A stretch of DNA of 64,000 nt from Halomonas sp. CH40 (GTDB taxonomy: Bacteria; Pseudomonadota; Gammaproteobacteria; Pseudomonadales; Halomonadaceae): contig CP112982.1 in NCBI GenBank assembly GCA_041875495.1, positions 3,224,001-3,288,000 of the forward strand, written 5' to 3'. Positions 34,156-42,483 of this stretch are shown here, one piece after another. Under the pieces are notes generated by a model. It did not search any database, had not been told where the DNA came from, and saw nothing but the letters and a program-made list of their open reading frames with translations. Positions within the stretch are counted from its first letter, which is position 1. Every line of letters starts with the position of its first letter. The translations under genes were made by a program, and so were the position numbers.

Positions 34156-35019
34156 ATGGATAGCAAGAGATGCGGATGTGCCAGGGTGGAGGAGCAATGC
34201 CGTCGCTGTGAAGGCAAGCTGCCGTTTGATATCACCATGGCGTTTCAGCCAATTGTGGATGTAAAGGCGGGTAAGATACACGCCCACGAAGCTCTGGTTC
34301 GCGGCACCAGCGGTGAGTCCGCTGGGCAGGTGTTGGCCCAGGTAACAGACAAACTGCTCTACCGCTTTGATCAGGCCTGCCGGGTCAAGGCCATTGAACT
34401 GGCCAGCCAGTTGGGTATGTGCCAGCCGCTATCGATCAATTTCCTGCCCAATGCTGTCTATGAGCCAGAAGCCTGCATCCAGGCTACGCTGGAAGTCTCC
34501 CAGCGTGTGGGTTGGCCAATTAGCAAGCTGATTTTTGAAATCACCGAAACCGAAAAGGTACGCGACCAACAGCATCTGCAGTGCATTGTGGATGTCTATC
34601 GTCGGATGGGCTTTAAGGTAGCGTTGGATGATTTTGGCAACGGGTTTGCCAATCTGGATCTATTGACCTCGCTGACCCCGGACAAGCTGAAGATTGACCG
34701 TGCCCTGGTGATGGGCTGTGACAGCGACAAACGCCGCCAGGCGATTCTCCGCTCTCTGGTACACCTGCGGCGCGAACTGGGCTTCAAGCTGATTGCCGAA
34801 GGCGTGGAGACTTCGGCAGAAGCCCGTTGGCTATTGGCCGCTGGCATTGACCTGCAGCAGGGCTTTTTCTTTGCTCGCCCTGCCTTTGAGCAGGTAATTG
34901 AAAATGTCGATGATGCCCTTGAAATCGTCCACCGGGCACCCGCCGCCCCCAAAACTCGGGCGCCGAGCCGTTTTGCCAGTGCTTTGAGGTGCAGCCGAGC
35001 AATGCATCAGACAGGTTAA
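34156..35019 (+). CDS. EAL-domain c-di-GMP phosphodiesterase with Cys-rich N-terminus
   Basis: 287 residues, start fixed by AAGGAGG. Residues 1-20 hold four Cys in a C-x-C-x6-C-x2-C pattern (RCGCARVEEQCRRC), a possible metal or redox site. The EAL domain fills about 28-265: EALVRG, NFLPNAVY, FEITETEKV, LDDFGNGFANLDLL, DKLKIDRALV and EGVETSAEA. The catalytic Glu, metal-binding Asn, Glu and Asp-Asp and the loop-6 residues are present, so hydrolysis of c-di-GMP to pGpG is expected. No membrane segment or GGDEF. Its last 4 nt overlap the convergent thioesterase gene. It balances the two cyclases seen in the window. Confidence 0.9.
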   Translation: MDSKRCGCARVEEQCRRCEGKLPFDITMAFQPIVDVKAGKIHAHEALVRGTSGESAGQVLAQVTDKLLYRFDQACRVKAIELASQLGMCQPLSINFLPNAVYEPEACIQATLEVSQRVGWPISKLIFEITETEKVRDQQHLQCIVDVYRRMGFKVALDDFGNGFANLDLLTSLTPDKLKIDRALVMGCDSDKRRQAILRSLVHLRRELGFKLIAEGVETSAEARWLLAAGIDLQQGFFFARPAFEQVIENVDDALEIVHRAPAAPKTRAPSRFASALRCSRAMHQTG

Positions 35020-35465
35020 CGGCGAATGCCAATGGTTCTGCCTGCCATGGCCGGGCGCTCTGCCGAGCGTGGCAGTGCATCAATGGCTGTTTGAATAGCC
35101 GAGGGAAAGGGCGCTGGGCGTACTGTTGTGCTATCCATACCCATCAGCATCTGCTCGCTGGTGGCCAATCTTTCCCCTTGGCTGTCATGCAGCTCAAAAA
35201 ATACATGCAGGCGCTTGGTATCGCTATCCAGCAGTGCCAGCGAGACCGCCAAGGGCTCGCCTTGATGGGTTTCACGCTGGTAACACAGGTGGGTTTCCAA
35301 GGTATAAATGGTATAGCCATAGTCGGCCCGCCCGCTTTCATCCAGGCCGATATGATCCATCAGTGCCTCCACCGCCAATGAAAATACCCGGGCATACTCG
35401 GCGTCGTTCATATGGCCGTTATAGTCGACCCACTCAGCGGCGACCTGAGTGTTAAAGATAATCAT
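35016..35465 (-). CDS. Acyl-CoA thioesterase, hotdog fold
   Basis: 149 residues from ATG 35465 (GGGGAG upstream). EWVDYNGHMNDAEYARVFSL is the catalytic segment of 4HBT-type thioesterases (Asp and the GHMND turn), followed by TLETHLCYQRETHQGEPL and LATSEQMLMG. Sequence style resembles betainyl-CoA thioesterases of carnitine catabolism (CdhB), but no carnitine genes adjoin it, so the substrate is left open. It follows aroQ by 19 nt, probably the same transcript. Confidence 0.8.
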   Translation of the reverse strand: MIIFNTQVAAEWVDYNGHMNDAEYARVFSLAVEALMDHIGLDESGRADYGYTIYTLETHLCYQRETHQGEPLAVSLALLDSDTKRLHVFFELHDSQGERLATSEQMLMGMDSTTVRPAPFPSAIQTAIDALPRSAERPAMAGRTIGIRR

Positions 35466-35484
35466 TGTGTGGCTCCCCTGGTTG

Positions 35485-35946
35485 TTATTGCTCGGCTGCG
35501 CGCAGAATGGCATCCAGCGCAGCCTGGTAGCCCTGGGTGCCCAGCCCGGCAATCACGCCGTTGGCGCGCAGCGACACATAGGAATGCTGCCGAAAAGCCT
35601 CGCGCTGGTGAACATTGGAAATATGCACCTCAATCACCTTGCCCTCAAAAGCGTTGAGGGCATCCAGAATGGCAACCGACGTATGGGTATAGGCCGCCGG
35701 GTTGATGATGATGGCATGAGTGCCATCAGTGCGCGCGGCCTGGATCGCATCAATCAGCACGCCTTCATGGTTGCTTTGCAGGCAGTCCAGCTCCCAGCCG
35801 GCCAGCACGGCTTTCTCACGCAGGGCATTGTTGACGTCATCCAGAGTTTCATGGCCATAGATGTCGGGTTCCCGGCTGCCCAGCAGGTTGAGGTTAGGGC
35901 CGTGAAGAACCAGGATTTTATGCGGGGTGTTGGGATAAGTGGGCAT
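35485..35946 (-). CDS. aroQ: Type II 3-dehydroquinate dehydratase
   Basis: 153 residues. Family motifs: [20 protein letters not shown] (catalytic loop), the active Tyr/Arg region, [37 protein letters not shown] with the catalytic His, and [11 protein letters not shown]. It dehydrates 3-dehydroquinate in the shikimate pathway, or in quinate breakdown. No accC/accB beside it, unlike the common gammaproteobacterial aroQ-accBC order; here it is followed by a thioesterase, which hints at a catabolic paralogue. Confidence 0.92.
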   Translation of the reverse strand: MPTYPNTPHKILVLHGPNLNLLGSREPDIYGHETLDDVNNALREKAVLAGWELDCLQSNHEGVLIDAIQAARTDGTHAIIINPAAYTHTSVAILDALNAFEGKVIEVHISNVHQREAFRQHSYVSLRANGVIAGLGTQGYQAALDAILRAAEQ

Positions 35947-36032
35947 GGCGACTCCTGAACGGAAAATAGATCAAGCATCATTCTAACCACACAGAGGCTG
36001 ACGCGGCATGGATGCCGGGTAAAAAGCGCGCT

Positions 36033-36067
36033 AAAAAAACGCCCCTGACAGACATACGTCAGGGGCG
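36033..36067 (-). terminator. Rho-independent terminator of nhaD
   Basis: Minus strand: CGCCCCTGAC loop GTCAGGGGCG followed by TTTTTTT; strong 10-bp stem 26 nt after the nhaD stop. Confidence 0.88.
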
Positions 36068-36092
36068 CCAGCGTCAGTCACTTGTCAGACGG

Positions 36093-37583
36093 TTAGCCAA
36101 ACAGCGCGAAGCTTCCAGAGTTCAGATACATATGAACGATAATACCGGCGATATAACCCAGCATGATTACCGGGGTCCAGCGCAGGTGGCCCATAAAGGT
36201 ATAAGCGCCGCGGGCCTGACCCATGACCGCCACACCCGCCGCTGAACCAATCGACAGCAGGCTACCGCCGGTACCGGCCGTCAGGGTGATCAACAACCAC
36301 TGCCCATGGGACATATCCGGCTCCATGGTCAGCACCGCAAACATCACCGGGATGTTATCGATCAACGCCGAGATCACGCCCAGGGTGATGTTGGCACCGG
36401 TGGCGTTCCAACCCAGGTACAGGCTCTCGGAAAGCATCGCCAGATAGCCCATGAACCCAAGACCACCCACGCACATGACGACCCCATAGAAGAACAGCAG
36501 AGTATCCCACTCGGCCCGCGCCACGCGGTTGAAGACATCAAAGGGCACCACGCTACCCAGGTTTTGCAGCTTCTTGTGATCACCCCGGCGGCTATAGCGT
36601 TCACGCTTGCGCTCCAGCGAGCGCGGCAAGCTGCGGCGGAGGTAGTAGCCGAAGAACTGCAGGTAGCCAAGGCCCGTCATCATGCCCAGCACCGGCGGCA
36701 GATGGAGGACGATATGGCACAGAACGGCGGTGGTAATGGTCAGCAGAAACAGGAAGATAATCCGACGGGCACCGCGTTTCAGGTAGACATCTTCGTAAAC
36801 GCTTTCCGGCTTGGCATCCTTGATAAAGAAACTCATCACGATGGCGGGCACCAGGAAGTTGACCAGCGACGGGAAGAACAGGATAAAGAACTCCTGGAAC
36901 TCGACCATGCCCGCCTGCCAGACCATCAGGGTGGTGATATCGCCGAAGGGGCTGAAGGCGCCGCCCGCGTTGGCCGCCACCACGATATTCACACAGGCCA
37001 GATTGATAAAGCGCTTGTCACCCTCGGCGACTTTGGTCACCACGGCACACATCAAAAGAGCCGTCGTCAGGTTATCGGCAATCGGCGAGAGCACAAAAGC
37101 CAGGCCACCGGTCAGCCAGAACAGCTTGCGATAGTTAAAGCCTTTACGCAGCATCCAGGAGCGCAGCGCATCAAACACCTTGCGCTCGTCCATGGCGTTG
37201 ATATAGGTCATCGCCACCAGCAGGAACAGCATCAGCTCGGTGAACTCCAGAAGCGTCACGCGAAACGCGTGTTCGGAATCTGCCGACATGCCGTTCTGGA
37301 CATACACCCAGCCGATGAGGCCCCAGATAATACCGGCGGCTACCAACACAGGCTTGGACTTGCGCATGTGGATCTTTTCTTCGGCGATGACCAGCATGTA
37401 CGCCAACACAAAGACCGCAATGGCAAAAAAGCCCACGCCTGTACTGGTCAGGTCAAGCTCGCCGGTAGCCGCCAGCAGCGCAGGGCTGAACAGCATAAGC
37501 GCCGAAAACGCGCAGATGGCTAACAAAAAAAGCCAGCGGCGATGGCATCGCGGCTGGCTGGGAGGTTCGTTCAAGGGTGTCAT
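36093..37583 (-). CDS. nhaD: Na+/H+ antiporter, NhaD type
   Basis: 496 residues from ATG 37583; the frame is open 48 codons upstream but that part is not protein-like and the family length (about 480) fits this start. A cleavable signal-like first helix (LLAICAFSALMLFSPALLAA) is followed by about 12 membrane helices. ADNLTTALLMCAVVTKV, NIVVAANAGGAFSPFGDITT and LIDNIPVMFAVLTM contain the conserved Asp/Thr/Ser residues of NhaD ion transport. Exports Na+ or Li+ in exchange for protons, important for halophiles. Single gene with its own terminator. Confidence 0.93.
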   Translation of the reverse strand: MTPLNEPPSQPRCHRRWLFLLAICAFSALMLFSPALLAATGELDLTSTGVGFFAIAVFVLAYMLVIAEEKIHMRKSKPVLVAAGIIWGLIGWVYVQNGMSADSEHAFRVTLLEFTELMLFLLVAMTYINAMDERKVFDALRSWMLRKGFNYRKLFWLTGGLAFVLSPIADNLTTALLMCAVVTKVAEGDKRFINLACVNIVVAANAGGAFSPFGDITTLMVWQAGMVEFQEFFILFFPSLVNFLVPAIVMSFFIKDAKPESVYEDVYLKRGARRIIFLFLLTITTAVLCHIVLHLPPVLGMMTGLGYLQFFGYYLRRSLPRSLERKRERYSRRGDHKKLQNLGSVVPFDVFNRVARAEWDTLLFFYGVVMCVGGLGFMGYLAMLSESLYLGWNATGANITLGVISALIDNIPVMFAVLTMEPDMSHGQWLLITLTAGTGGSLLSIGSAAGVAVMGQARGAYTFMGHLRWTPVIMLGYIAGIIVHMYLNSGSFALFG

Positions 37584-38086
37584 AGTGAGTTTATCCTTAC
37601 CGTCTTTCGTCCAAAGGCGTGAAAGAGAGTGGTTGATATAAGGGGTGGCAAAAAACCGCATTAGTCTAGCAGCCCGTATTGCAATGCAATAAGGAATAAA
37701 AACGAATGAATCTCGAAGATAAGCCAATAACCGTGTCTTTTTTTTGTAAGGTAGCCCTTTGGGGAATGGTATCTTCGTAAGAAGTGGTTTTCGCAGGATA
37801 ATGAACTGATGTTGACATTCGACTTTATGTGCAGGTTTTTACACTATGTCACATAACAACGCCTTAAATTCCTCAAGTTAGAAATTCCCACGCCGAAAGA
37901 CTAGACTATAAATATTAAAAAAAGTGAACGGATAGGCTGGCTGTAGTCATACTTGGCAAGCCAATTCGGTCACTTAAACCAATAAGCCTTGTCGGCAGCG
38001 CCGCTTCAAGAAGCGATCGCCACATGCGCCAGTCAGATCATGAAAGCGATACAGTCTGCGGGCAAGGCAAAGGATTAGGTTCTGGT
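37584..38086. other. Divergent promoter region nhaD / fliD
   Basis: About 500 bp without a gene. It contains the nhaD promoter (not resolved) and the sigma-28-like promoter at 37873-37899; between it and the fliD ATG lies a leader of roughly 180 nt. Confidence 0.5.
37873..37899 (+). promoter_or_regulatory. Sigma-28 (FliA) promoter for first fliD
   Basis: TCAA, exactly 15 nt, GCCGAAAG. The -35 has one mismatch to TAAA and the -10 begins with GCCGA. Confidence 0.6.
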
Positions 38087-39457
38087 ATGTCTATTTCATC
38101 ACTGGGTATTGGGTCTGGGCTGGACCTGAACGGCCTGCTCGATCAGCTGCGTGACGCTGAGCGTGAGAAGCTGAAGCCCATCGAGCAGCAGCTGGAATCC
38201 GAGCAGACACGTATCTCGGCCTATGGCCAGCTTGAAGGGGCGCTCTCGGAGTTCCAGTCAGCGGCAGATGCCCTTGGCGATACGTCTTTATATGAAAGCC
38301 TGTCGACCAGCACCAGCGGTGAAGCCGTGAGTGCAGCGGCGGATGAGACTGCCATGCCGGGCAGTTATACCGTCAATGTTGATTCGCTTGCGACGCGCGG
38401 AACGCTGGCGTCTCAAGGGATTACTGACGCGCCTGATGCCGCTATTTCTGGTGCCGAGCAAACGTTAACGTTTTCATTTGGTGGTGATACTGACACCACA
38501 ACCGATACTCAGGTGACGATTGCTGCCGATAGCTCCCTTGAGGATATCCGTGATGCGATCAATGCCGATGACAATGCAGGCGTAGACGCGTCAGTCATCT
38601 TTGACGGTAGTGAATACCGTTTGGCACTCAGCTCCCGAGAAACCGGTGTCGAAGCTTCAGTTGATGGTTTTACCTTCAGCGGCACGGCGCCCTTTTCAGA
38701 AAGCACGGGAACAGCCGCCCAGATGGGTACAGATGCCTCACTCAACGTCAACGGCGTGACCATTACCAGCGCGACTAACCAAGTAGAAGGCGCCATTCAG
38801 GGCGTCACGCTCAATCTGCAGAGCGAAGGTGCCAGCACGGTTGCCGTTGAGCAGAATACCCTGGCCGTGCGCGAAGCCGTCACGGGGTTTGCGGACGCCT
38901 ATAACACTCTGAAAGATTCCATTGGTGATCTGACAGCGTTCAACCCCGAGACGGGGCAGGCAGGCGAGCTCAACGGCGATAGCACAGTGCGCACTGTGGA
39001 ATCCCGCCTGCGCAGCGAACTAAGCGGCGGTGTCGCCAGTAGTGGCGATGGCTTTTCGATGCTCAGCGATATCGGGATTTCCATTGAGCTGGATGGCAGC
39101 ATGTCAATTGATCAGGAGCAGTTGGATAACGCGATTGCCAACGATCAGCAGGCGCTTTCTGATTTTTTCGCTGGCAATGACACAAGCACCGGCCTGGCTG
39201 AGCAGCTGAGTGACAGTGTCGGCCAGATGCTCAGCAGCACCGGCACCGTGCAAGGGTCAATCAACGGCGCTGAAAGCCGTATTGAGTCCCTTAATAGCCG
39301 TTACAGCAGCATGGATCAGCAGGTAGAACGCACCATTGACCGCTACCGCACCCAGTTCAGCCAGCTGGACGGTATGATTGCCGAGATGAACCAGACCAGT
39401 AATTACCTTACCAACCAGTTTGCCGCTCTGGATTCTCAGATGAACGCCGGTAACTGA
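38087..39457 (+). CDS. fliD: Flagellar filament cap protein FliD (copy 1)
   Basis: 456 residues from ATG 38087. N-terminal coiled part starts SISSLGIGSGLDLNGLLDQL, as in FliD/HAP2; a middle region of beta-rich, Ser/Thr/Asp-rich repeats; NVNGVTITSATNQVEGAIQG is the typical central family signature; and the C-terminal coiled coil ends with TSNYLTNQFAALDSQMNAGN. Secreted by the flagellar export apparatus without a cleaved signal; caps the filament and folds incoming flagellin. The second copy at 39771 has the same architecture, identical in many blocks. Confidence 0.92.
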   Translation: MSISSLGIGSGLDLNGLLDQLRDAEREKLKPIEQQLESEQTRISAYGQLEGALSEFQSAADALGDTSLYESLSTSTSGEAVSAAADETAMPGSYTVNVDSLATRGTLASQGITDAPDAAISGAEQTLTFSFGGDTDTTTDTQVTIAADSSLEDIRDAINADDNAGVDASVIFDGSEYRLALSSRETGVEASVDGFTFSGTAPFSESTGTAAQMGTDASLNVNGVTITSATNQVEGAIQGVTLNLQSEGASTVAVEQNTLAVREAVTGFADAYNTLKDSIGDLTAFNPETGQAGELNGDSTVRTVESRLRSELSGGVASSGDGFSMLSDIGISIELDGSMSIDQEQLDNAIANDQQALSDFFAGNDTSTGLAEQLSDSVGQMLSSTGTVQGSINGAESRIESLNSRYSSMDQQVERTIDRYRTQFSQLDGMIAEMNQTSNYLTNQFAALDSQMNAGN

Positions 39458-39496
39458 TCACGGTTGAGGGGCTGAAATGTCAGCCCGCCTCTTGAT

Positions 39497-39531
39497 AACC
39501 CGCCATAGGCCGTTGCCTGGGCGGTTTTTTT
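39497..39531 (+). terminator. Rho-independent terminator after first fliD
   Basis: AACCCGCCA loop TGGGCGGTT running into TTTTTTT, 40 nt after the stop. Confidence 0.85.
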
Positions 39532-39586
39532 GTATTCTGCGCTGAAAAATACGCCGTCGTGCAATGGCTTAATTGTGAATAAAGGT

Positions 39587-39613
39587 TAAAGTTGGCCGTT
39601 AATCAGTCGATAA
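39587..39613 (+). promoter_or_regulatory. Sigma-28 (FliA) promoter for second fliD
   Basis: TAAA, exactly 15 nt, GTCGATAA; one mismatch from the consensus TAAA-N15-GCCGATAA. Leader of about 150 nt to the ATG at 39771. Confidence 0.8.
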
Positions 39614-39770
39614 TAACACTGATTAATTTTCACCTTTACCACGATGGCGGCATGTTTTGTTTTTCTTGGCGCCGTCAGCCCACAGCGCAGCTTCCTGTCT
39701 ATCGGTCAGAGTGTGTTAGCAACTGCGCAATACGTGTTGGGTTTAGCCAGAAACACTGAGGACTCCCAGT

Positions 39771-41177
39771 ATGGCAACAATAACCTCTCTCGGTATTGGC
39801 TCAGGCCTTGATCTCAGCGGGCTGCTTGATCAGCTCAAGGATGCAGAACGAGAAAAGCTGACACCAATTACCCGTCAGCAGGAGCAGCAGGAAGCCAAGA
39901 TCTCGGCCTATGGCAAGCTGGAGACGGCCCTGGACAGCCTGAATGACGCCGTGGATGCGCTAAGTAAACCGTCATTGTATGAAAGCCTTTCCGCCAGCGT
40001 GCGCGGCGACGAGATCACCGCGACCACTGACGCCACCGCACTACCCGGCAGTTACCGGGTAGAAGTTACCGCGTTAGCGACAGCCGGTACCTTGGCCTCT
40101 AACGGTGTGGCAGCCAGTGATACCGCGCTGGCGCTTGATGGTGCCACCCAGCTGCGCCTGGACTTTGCAGGCCAGGATAGCGTGACTCTGGATATCGCCG
40201 CCGATAGCCGCCTTGAAGATATTCGTGATGCGATTAATGCCACGGAAAACAGCGGAGTCAGTGCGAGCATTATCTTTGATGGCACCACGGAAGGTTATCG
40301 TCTGGCACTTAGCTCCAGTGACACCGGTCAGGATGCTTCAGTGAATGGTTTTACTTTCTTGGATGCTTTAGACGCTCCAGTTGCTACCCAGCCATTGAGC
40401 GTTGATGCCGACACCTTGACCGGAAACAGCGGCCAGGATGCCTCTCTAACCGTTAACGGCGTCACCATCACCAGCGCCAATAACCAGATTGAAGGCGCCA
40501 TTCAGGGCGTAACCCTGGATCTCAACGCCCTTAACATCGGCGCGGGCGAGACCGCCAGCAGCACGGTCAACGTGGAACGTAATACCCTGAAGATCCGCGA
40601 ATCGGTGGGTGACTTTGTCGAGGCCTTCAACGGCCTGAAAGAGACCATTGGCACCCTGACCAGCTTTGACGGCGACCGTGAAACCGCCGGTGAGCTGGTG
40701 GGCGACAGCACGGTGCGCACCATTGAAGGGCGTTTGCGCAGCGTGCTGGGCAGCGGCGTCGCCGGGGGCGAATTTTCCACGCTGAGCCAGTTGGGGATTA
40801 CCCTGCAGCGCGACGGCACCCTGGAAATGGATGACGATACCATCAGCAGCCTGGCCAAGAACCAGCCGGATGCGCTAAGCAGCTTCTTTGCCGGTGCCGA
40901 AGGCAATAATGGCCTGGGCGACCTGCTGGGCACCGCCATTGACCAGCTCACCGGCAAAAACGGCACCCTGGGTGTTGCGATCAGCGGCGCAGAAAACCGT
41001 ATTGAAAGTCTCAACACCCGTTATGAACGCGCCGAGCTAAGCATCGAACGCACCATTGAACGCTACCGGGTACAGTTCGGCCAGCTGGATTCGATGATTG
41101 CCCAGATGAACCAGACCAGCACCTACCTCAACCAGCAGTTTGACGCCCTCGACGCCGCGCTTGGCCGTAAGAAGTAA
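39771..41177 (+). CDS. fliD: Flagellar filament cap protein FliD (copy 2)
   Basis: 468 residues, GAGG before ATG. Starts TITSLGIGSGLDLSGLLDQL, contains TVNGVTITSANNQIEGAIQG in the middle and ends with a coiled coil and TYLNQQFDALDAALGRKK. Differs from copy 1 mainly in the surface-exposed beta domains. Each copy has its own sigma-28 promoter and terminator, so they are separate late-class genes. Two caps match the two flagellin genes downstream and suggest two filament types or mixed filaments. Confidence 0.92.
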   Translation: MATITSLGIGSGLDLSGLLDQLKDAEREKLTPITRQQEQQEAKISAYGKLETALDSLNDAVDALSKPSLYESLSASVRGDEITATTDATALPGSYRVEVTALATAGTLASNGVAASDTALALDGATQLRLDFAGQDSVTLDIAADSRLEDIRDAINATENSGVSASIIFDGTTEGYRLALSSSDTGQDASVNGFTFLDALDAPVATQPLSVDADTLTGNSGQDASLTVNGVTITSANNQIEGAIQGVTLDLNALNIGAGETASSTVNVERNTLKIRESVGDFVEAFNGLKETIGTLTSFDGDRETAGELVGDSTVRTIEGRLRSVLGSGVAGGEFSTLSQLGITLQRDGTLEMDDDTISSLAKNQPDALSSFFAGAEGNNGLGDLLGTAIDQLTGKNGTLGVAISGAENRIESLNTRYERAELSIERTIERYRVQFGQLDSMIAQMNQTSTYLNQQFDALDAALGRKK

Positions 41178-41196
41178 ACACACTGCAAACGCCTAA

Positions 41197-41212
41197 CGGG
41201 TGGCTCCACCCG
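41197..41212 (+). terminator. Hairpin after second fliD
   Basis: CGGGTGG CT CCACCCG, 20 nt after the stop; T-content after it is modest, so termination may be weak. Confidence 0.5.
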
Positions 41213-41280
41213 TCGGGCTATTCTTTCAGATGGGTATAAAGATCAAGGAAATAATAGGGTATATGGGGAGTTGACGGCTC

Positions 41281-41673
41281 TTACCACGGCACGCTGCGCC
41301 GCCCAGTCTGAAACTCCACTACCTTCTGGTAAATCTCTCGCGCCCGCGCCATGGCATCCTTTTCCATCTCATCCAGGCTGACCTCGCGGTTGCCTTTGGC
41401 GCCCTGGCTGTGTAGCAAGGCTTGCACATCGGCGCGGTAGCGTTCCAGCAGGTGGGTAAGGTTGGCATGGATCATCTGGATTTCCAGCATCAGCTTGCGT
41501 TGCATTTCACGGTAGCGCAGTAGGTCCTGCGGCTGTTTGGCGTTATCAATCAGGCTTTGCAGGGTGGTATTCACCAAGCTGCGTGCCTGTTCCAGCCGGG
41601 GGGTGATCACAAACACCACATCGTAAAGCTGAACAGGGTCTTTATAGTGTTGGAAACTGTGTTGAAAGCTCAT
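41281..41673 (-). CDS. Unknown helical protein, 130 aa
   Basis: Family not recognised. The sequence is almost entirely helical and amphipathic (QLYDVVFVITPRLEQARSLV, LMLEIQMIHANLTHLLERYR) with a basic end. No signal or membrane segment. It follows the ZipA-like gene on the same strand by about 18 nt, so both probably form one unit sitting between fliD and fliC. A chaperone- or adaptor-like role, as for FliT-sized helical proteins, is only a guess from size and place. Confidence 0.55.
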   Translation of the reverse strand: MSFQHSFQHYKDPVQLYDVVFVITPRLEQARSLVNTTLQSLIDNAKQPQDLLRYREMQRKLMLEIQMIHANLTHLLERYRADVQALLHSQGAKGNREVSLDEMEKDAMARAREIYQKVVEFQTGRRSVPW

Positions 41674-41691
41674 GGTATTGATTACCTGGAG

Positions 41692-42276
41692 TTAGTCATT
41701 TTCTCGGCGCATTTCAGCCAGCTTTTCTGGCGTGATCGGCTGCTGCCTGGCGTCCAGCATCTGGCCGCCCAGTGCCGCAACATCATGGGTAAAGGCAATC
41801 AGGTCGTCTGGGTTACGTGAGACTTTATGGGCGTTTAAAAAGCGGATCAGGATAGACACCCCTTTAACCGGCGGATGTTCGCCTTCTTTATGCAAAGGCG
41901 GCAGCTTGCCCGGCGAGGTCGCGCTGGCCACCATCAATGGGTAGCCATGCGGTCCCGGCGGCAGGTGAAAAGCACCCAAGGCGTCCTCGTAAAAGGCGTT
42001 TCTGTCTTTAAGCATCTTGCCCAATGCCTGGTTAATTGCCTGGCTTGGCTGTTCAAACACCACAAACAGGCATTGCTCTGCGCGAGCCTTGGGTTTTGCC
42101 GCTGTTTTTTGTCTGGAAGGGGCTTCTGGCGTAGCAGGCGGTGGGGTCACCGCTTCTTCAGGTTGTTTTGCAGCCTGGCGAGGCTTGATAACCACACGGT
42201 AGAACAACACCAGGCTGATCAGCCCAAAGAAAACGGCAGCACCGGCCAGCAATACAGGGATCTGTGAGGGCGACAT
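41692..42276 (-). CDS. ZipA-like membrane-anchored protein
   Basis: 194 residues from ATG 42276 (GGAAAG upstream). One N-terminal membrane helix (IPVLLAGAAVFFGLISLVLF), a Pro/Ala/Lys-rich linker (about 30-65), and a C-terminal domain whose order of motifs (YPLMVASATSPGKL, GVSILIRFL, DLIAFTHDVAALGGQMLD, ITPEKLAEMR) matches the FtsZ-binding domain of ZipA. It is much shorter than true ZipA and is not next to ligA. It may link the division machinery or cell pole to flagellar expression; that is inference. Divergent from the flagellin gene. Confidence 0.6.
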   Translation of the reverse strand: MSPSQIPVLLAGAAVFFGLISLVLFYRVVIKPRQAAKQPEEAVTPPPATPEAPSRQKTAAKPKARAEQCLFVVFEQPSQAINQALGKMLKDRNAFYEDALGAFHLPPGPHGYPLMVASATSPGKLPPLHKEGEHPPVKGVSILIRFLNAHKVSRNPDDLIAFTHDVAALGGQMLDARQQPITPEKLAEMRREND

Positions 42277-42385
42277 CAGTCTTTCCTTCCATACCAAATG
42301 TTAAATCATAGGATACGCTTTTATAGGCAAAATGCAGCTTTCTCATCAAGTTACCAACCGTTACATCTTTTTTAACTTTTAACCC

Positions 42386-42412
42386 TAAAGGTTTGTCCTG
42401 GCAGGCCGTAAT
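42386..42412 (+). promoter_or_regulatory. Sigma-28 (FliA) promoter of first flagellin
   Basis: TAAA, exactly 15 nt, GCCGTAAT; about 70 nt before the flagellin ATG. Confidence 0.85.
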
Positions 42413-42483
42413 TATTAATAACGGCACACACTGTGGCCGACAAGCAGGCCTCAACGGCCAGTGCAATTGAAAGGAGAATTACC

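Noticed and set aside
36306..37523. 405-codon open frame antisense to nhaD
   Set aside because: Product is His/Gln/Arg-rich without domains; a typical mirror of a membrane-protein gene.
37584..37800. Riboswitch upstream of nhaD
   Set aside because: No convincing conserved fold could be recognised by eye.
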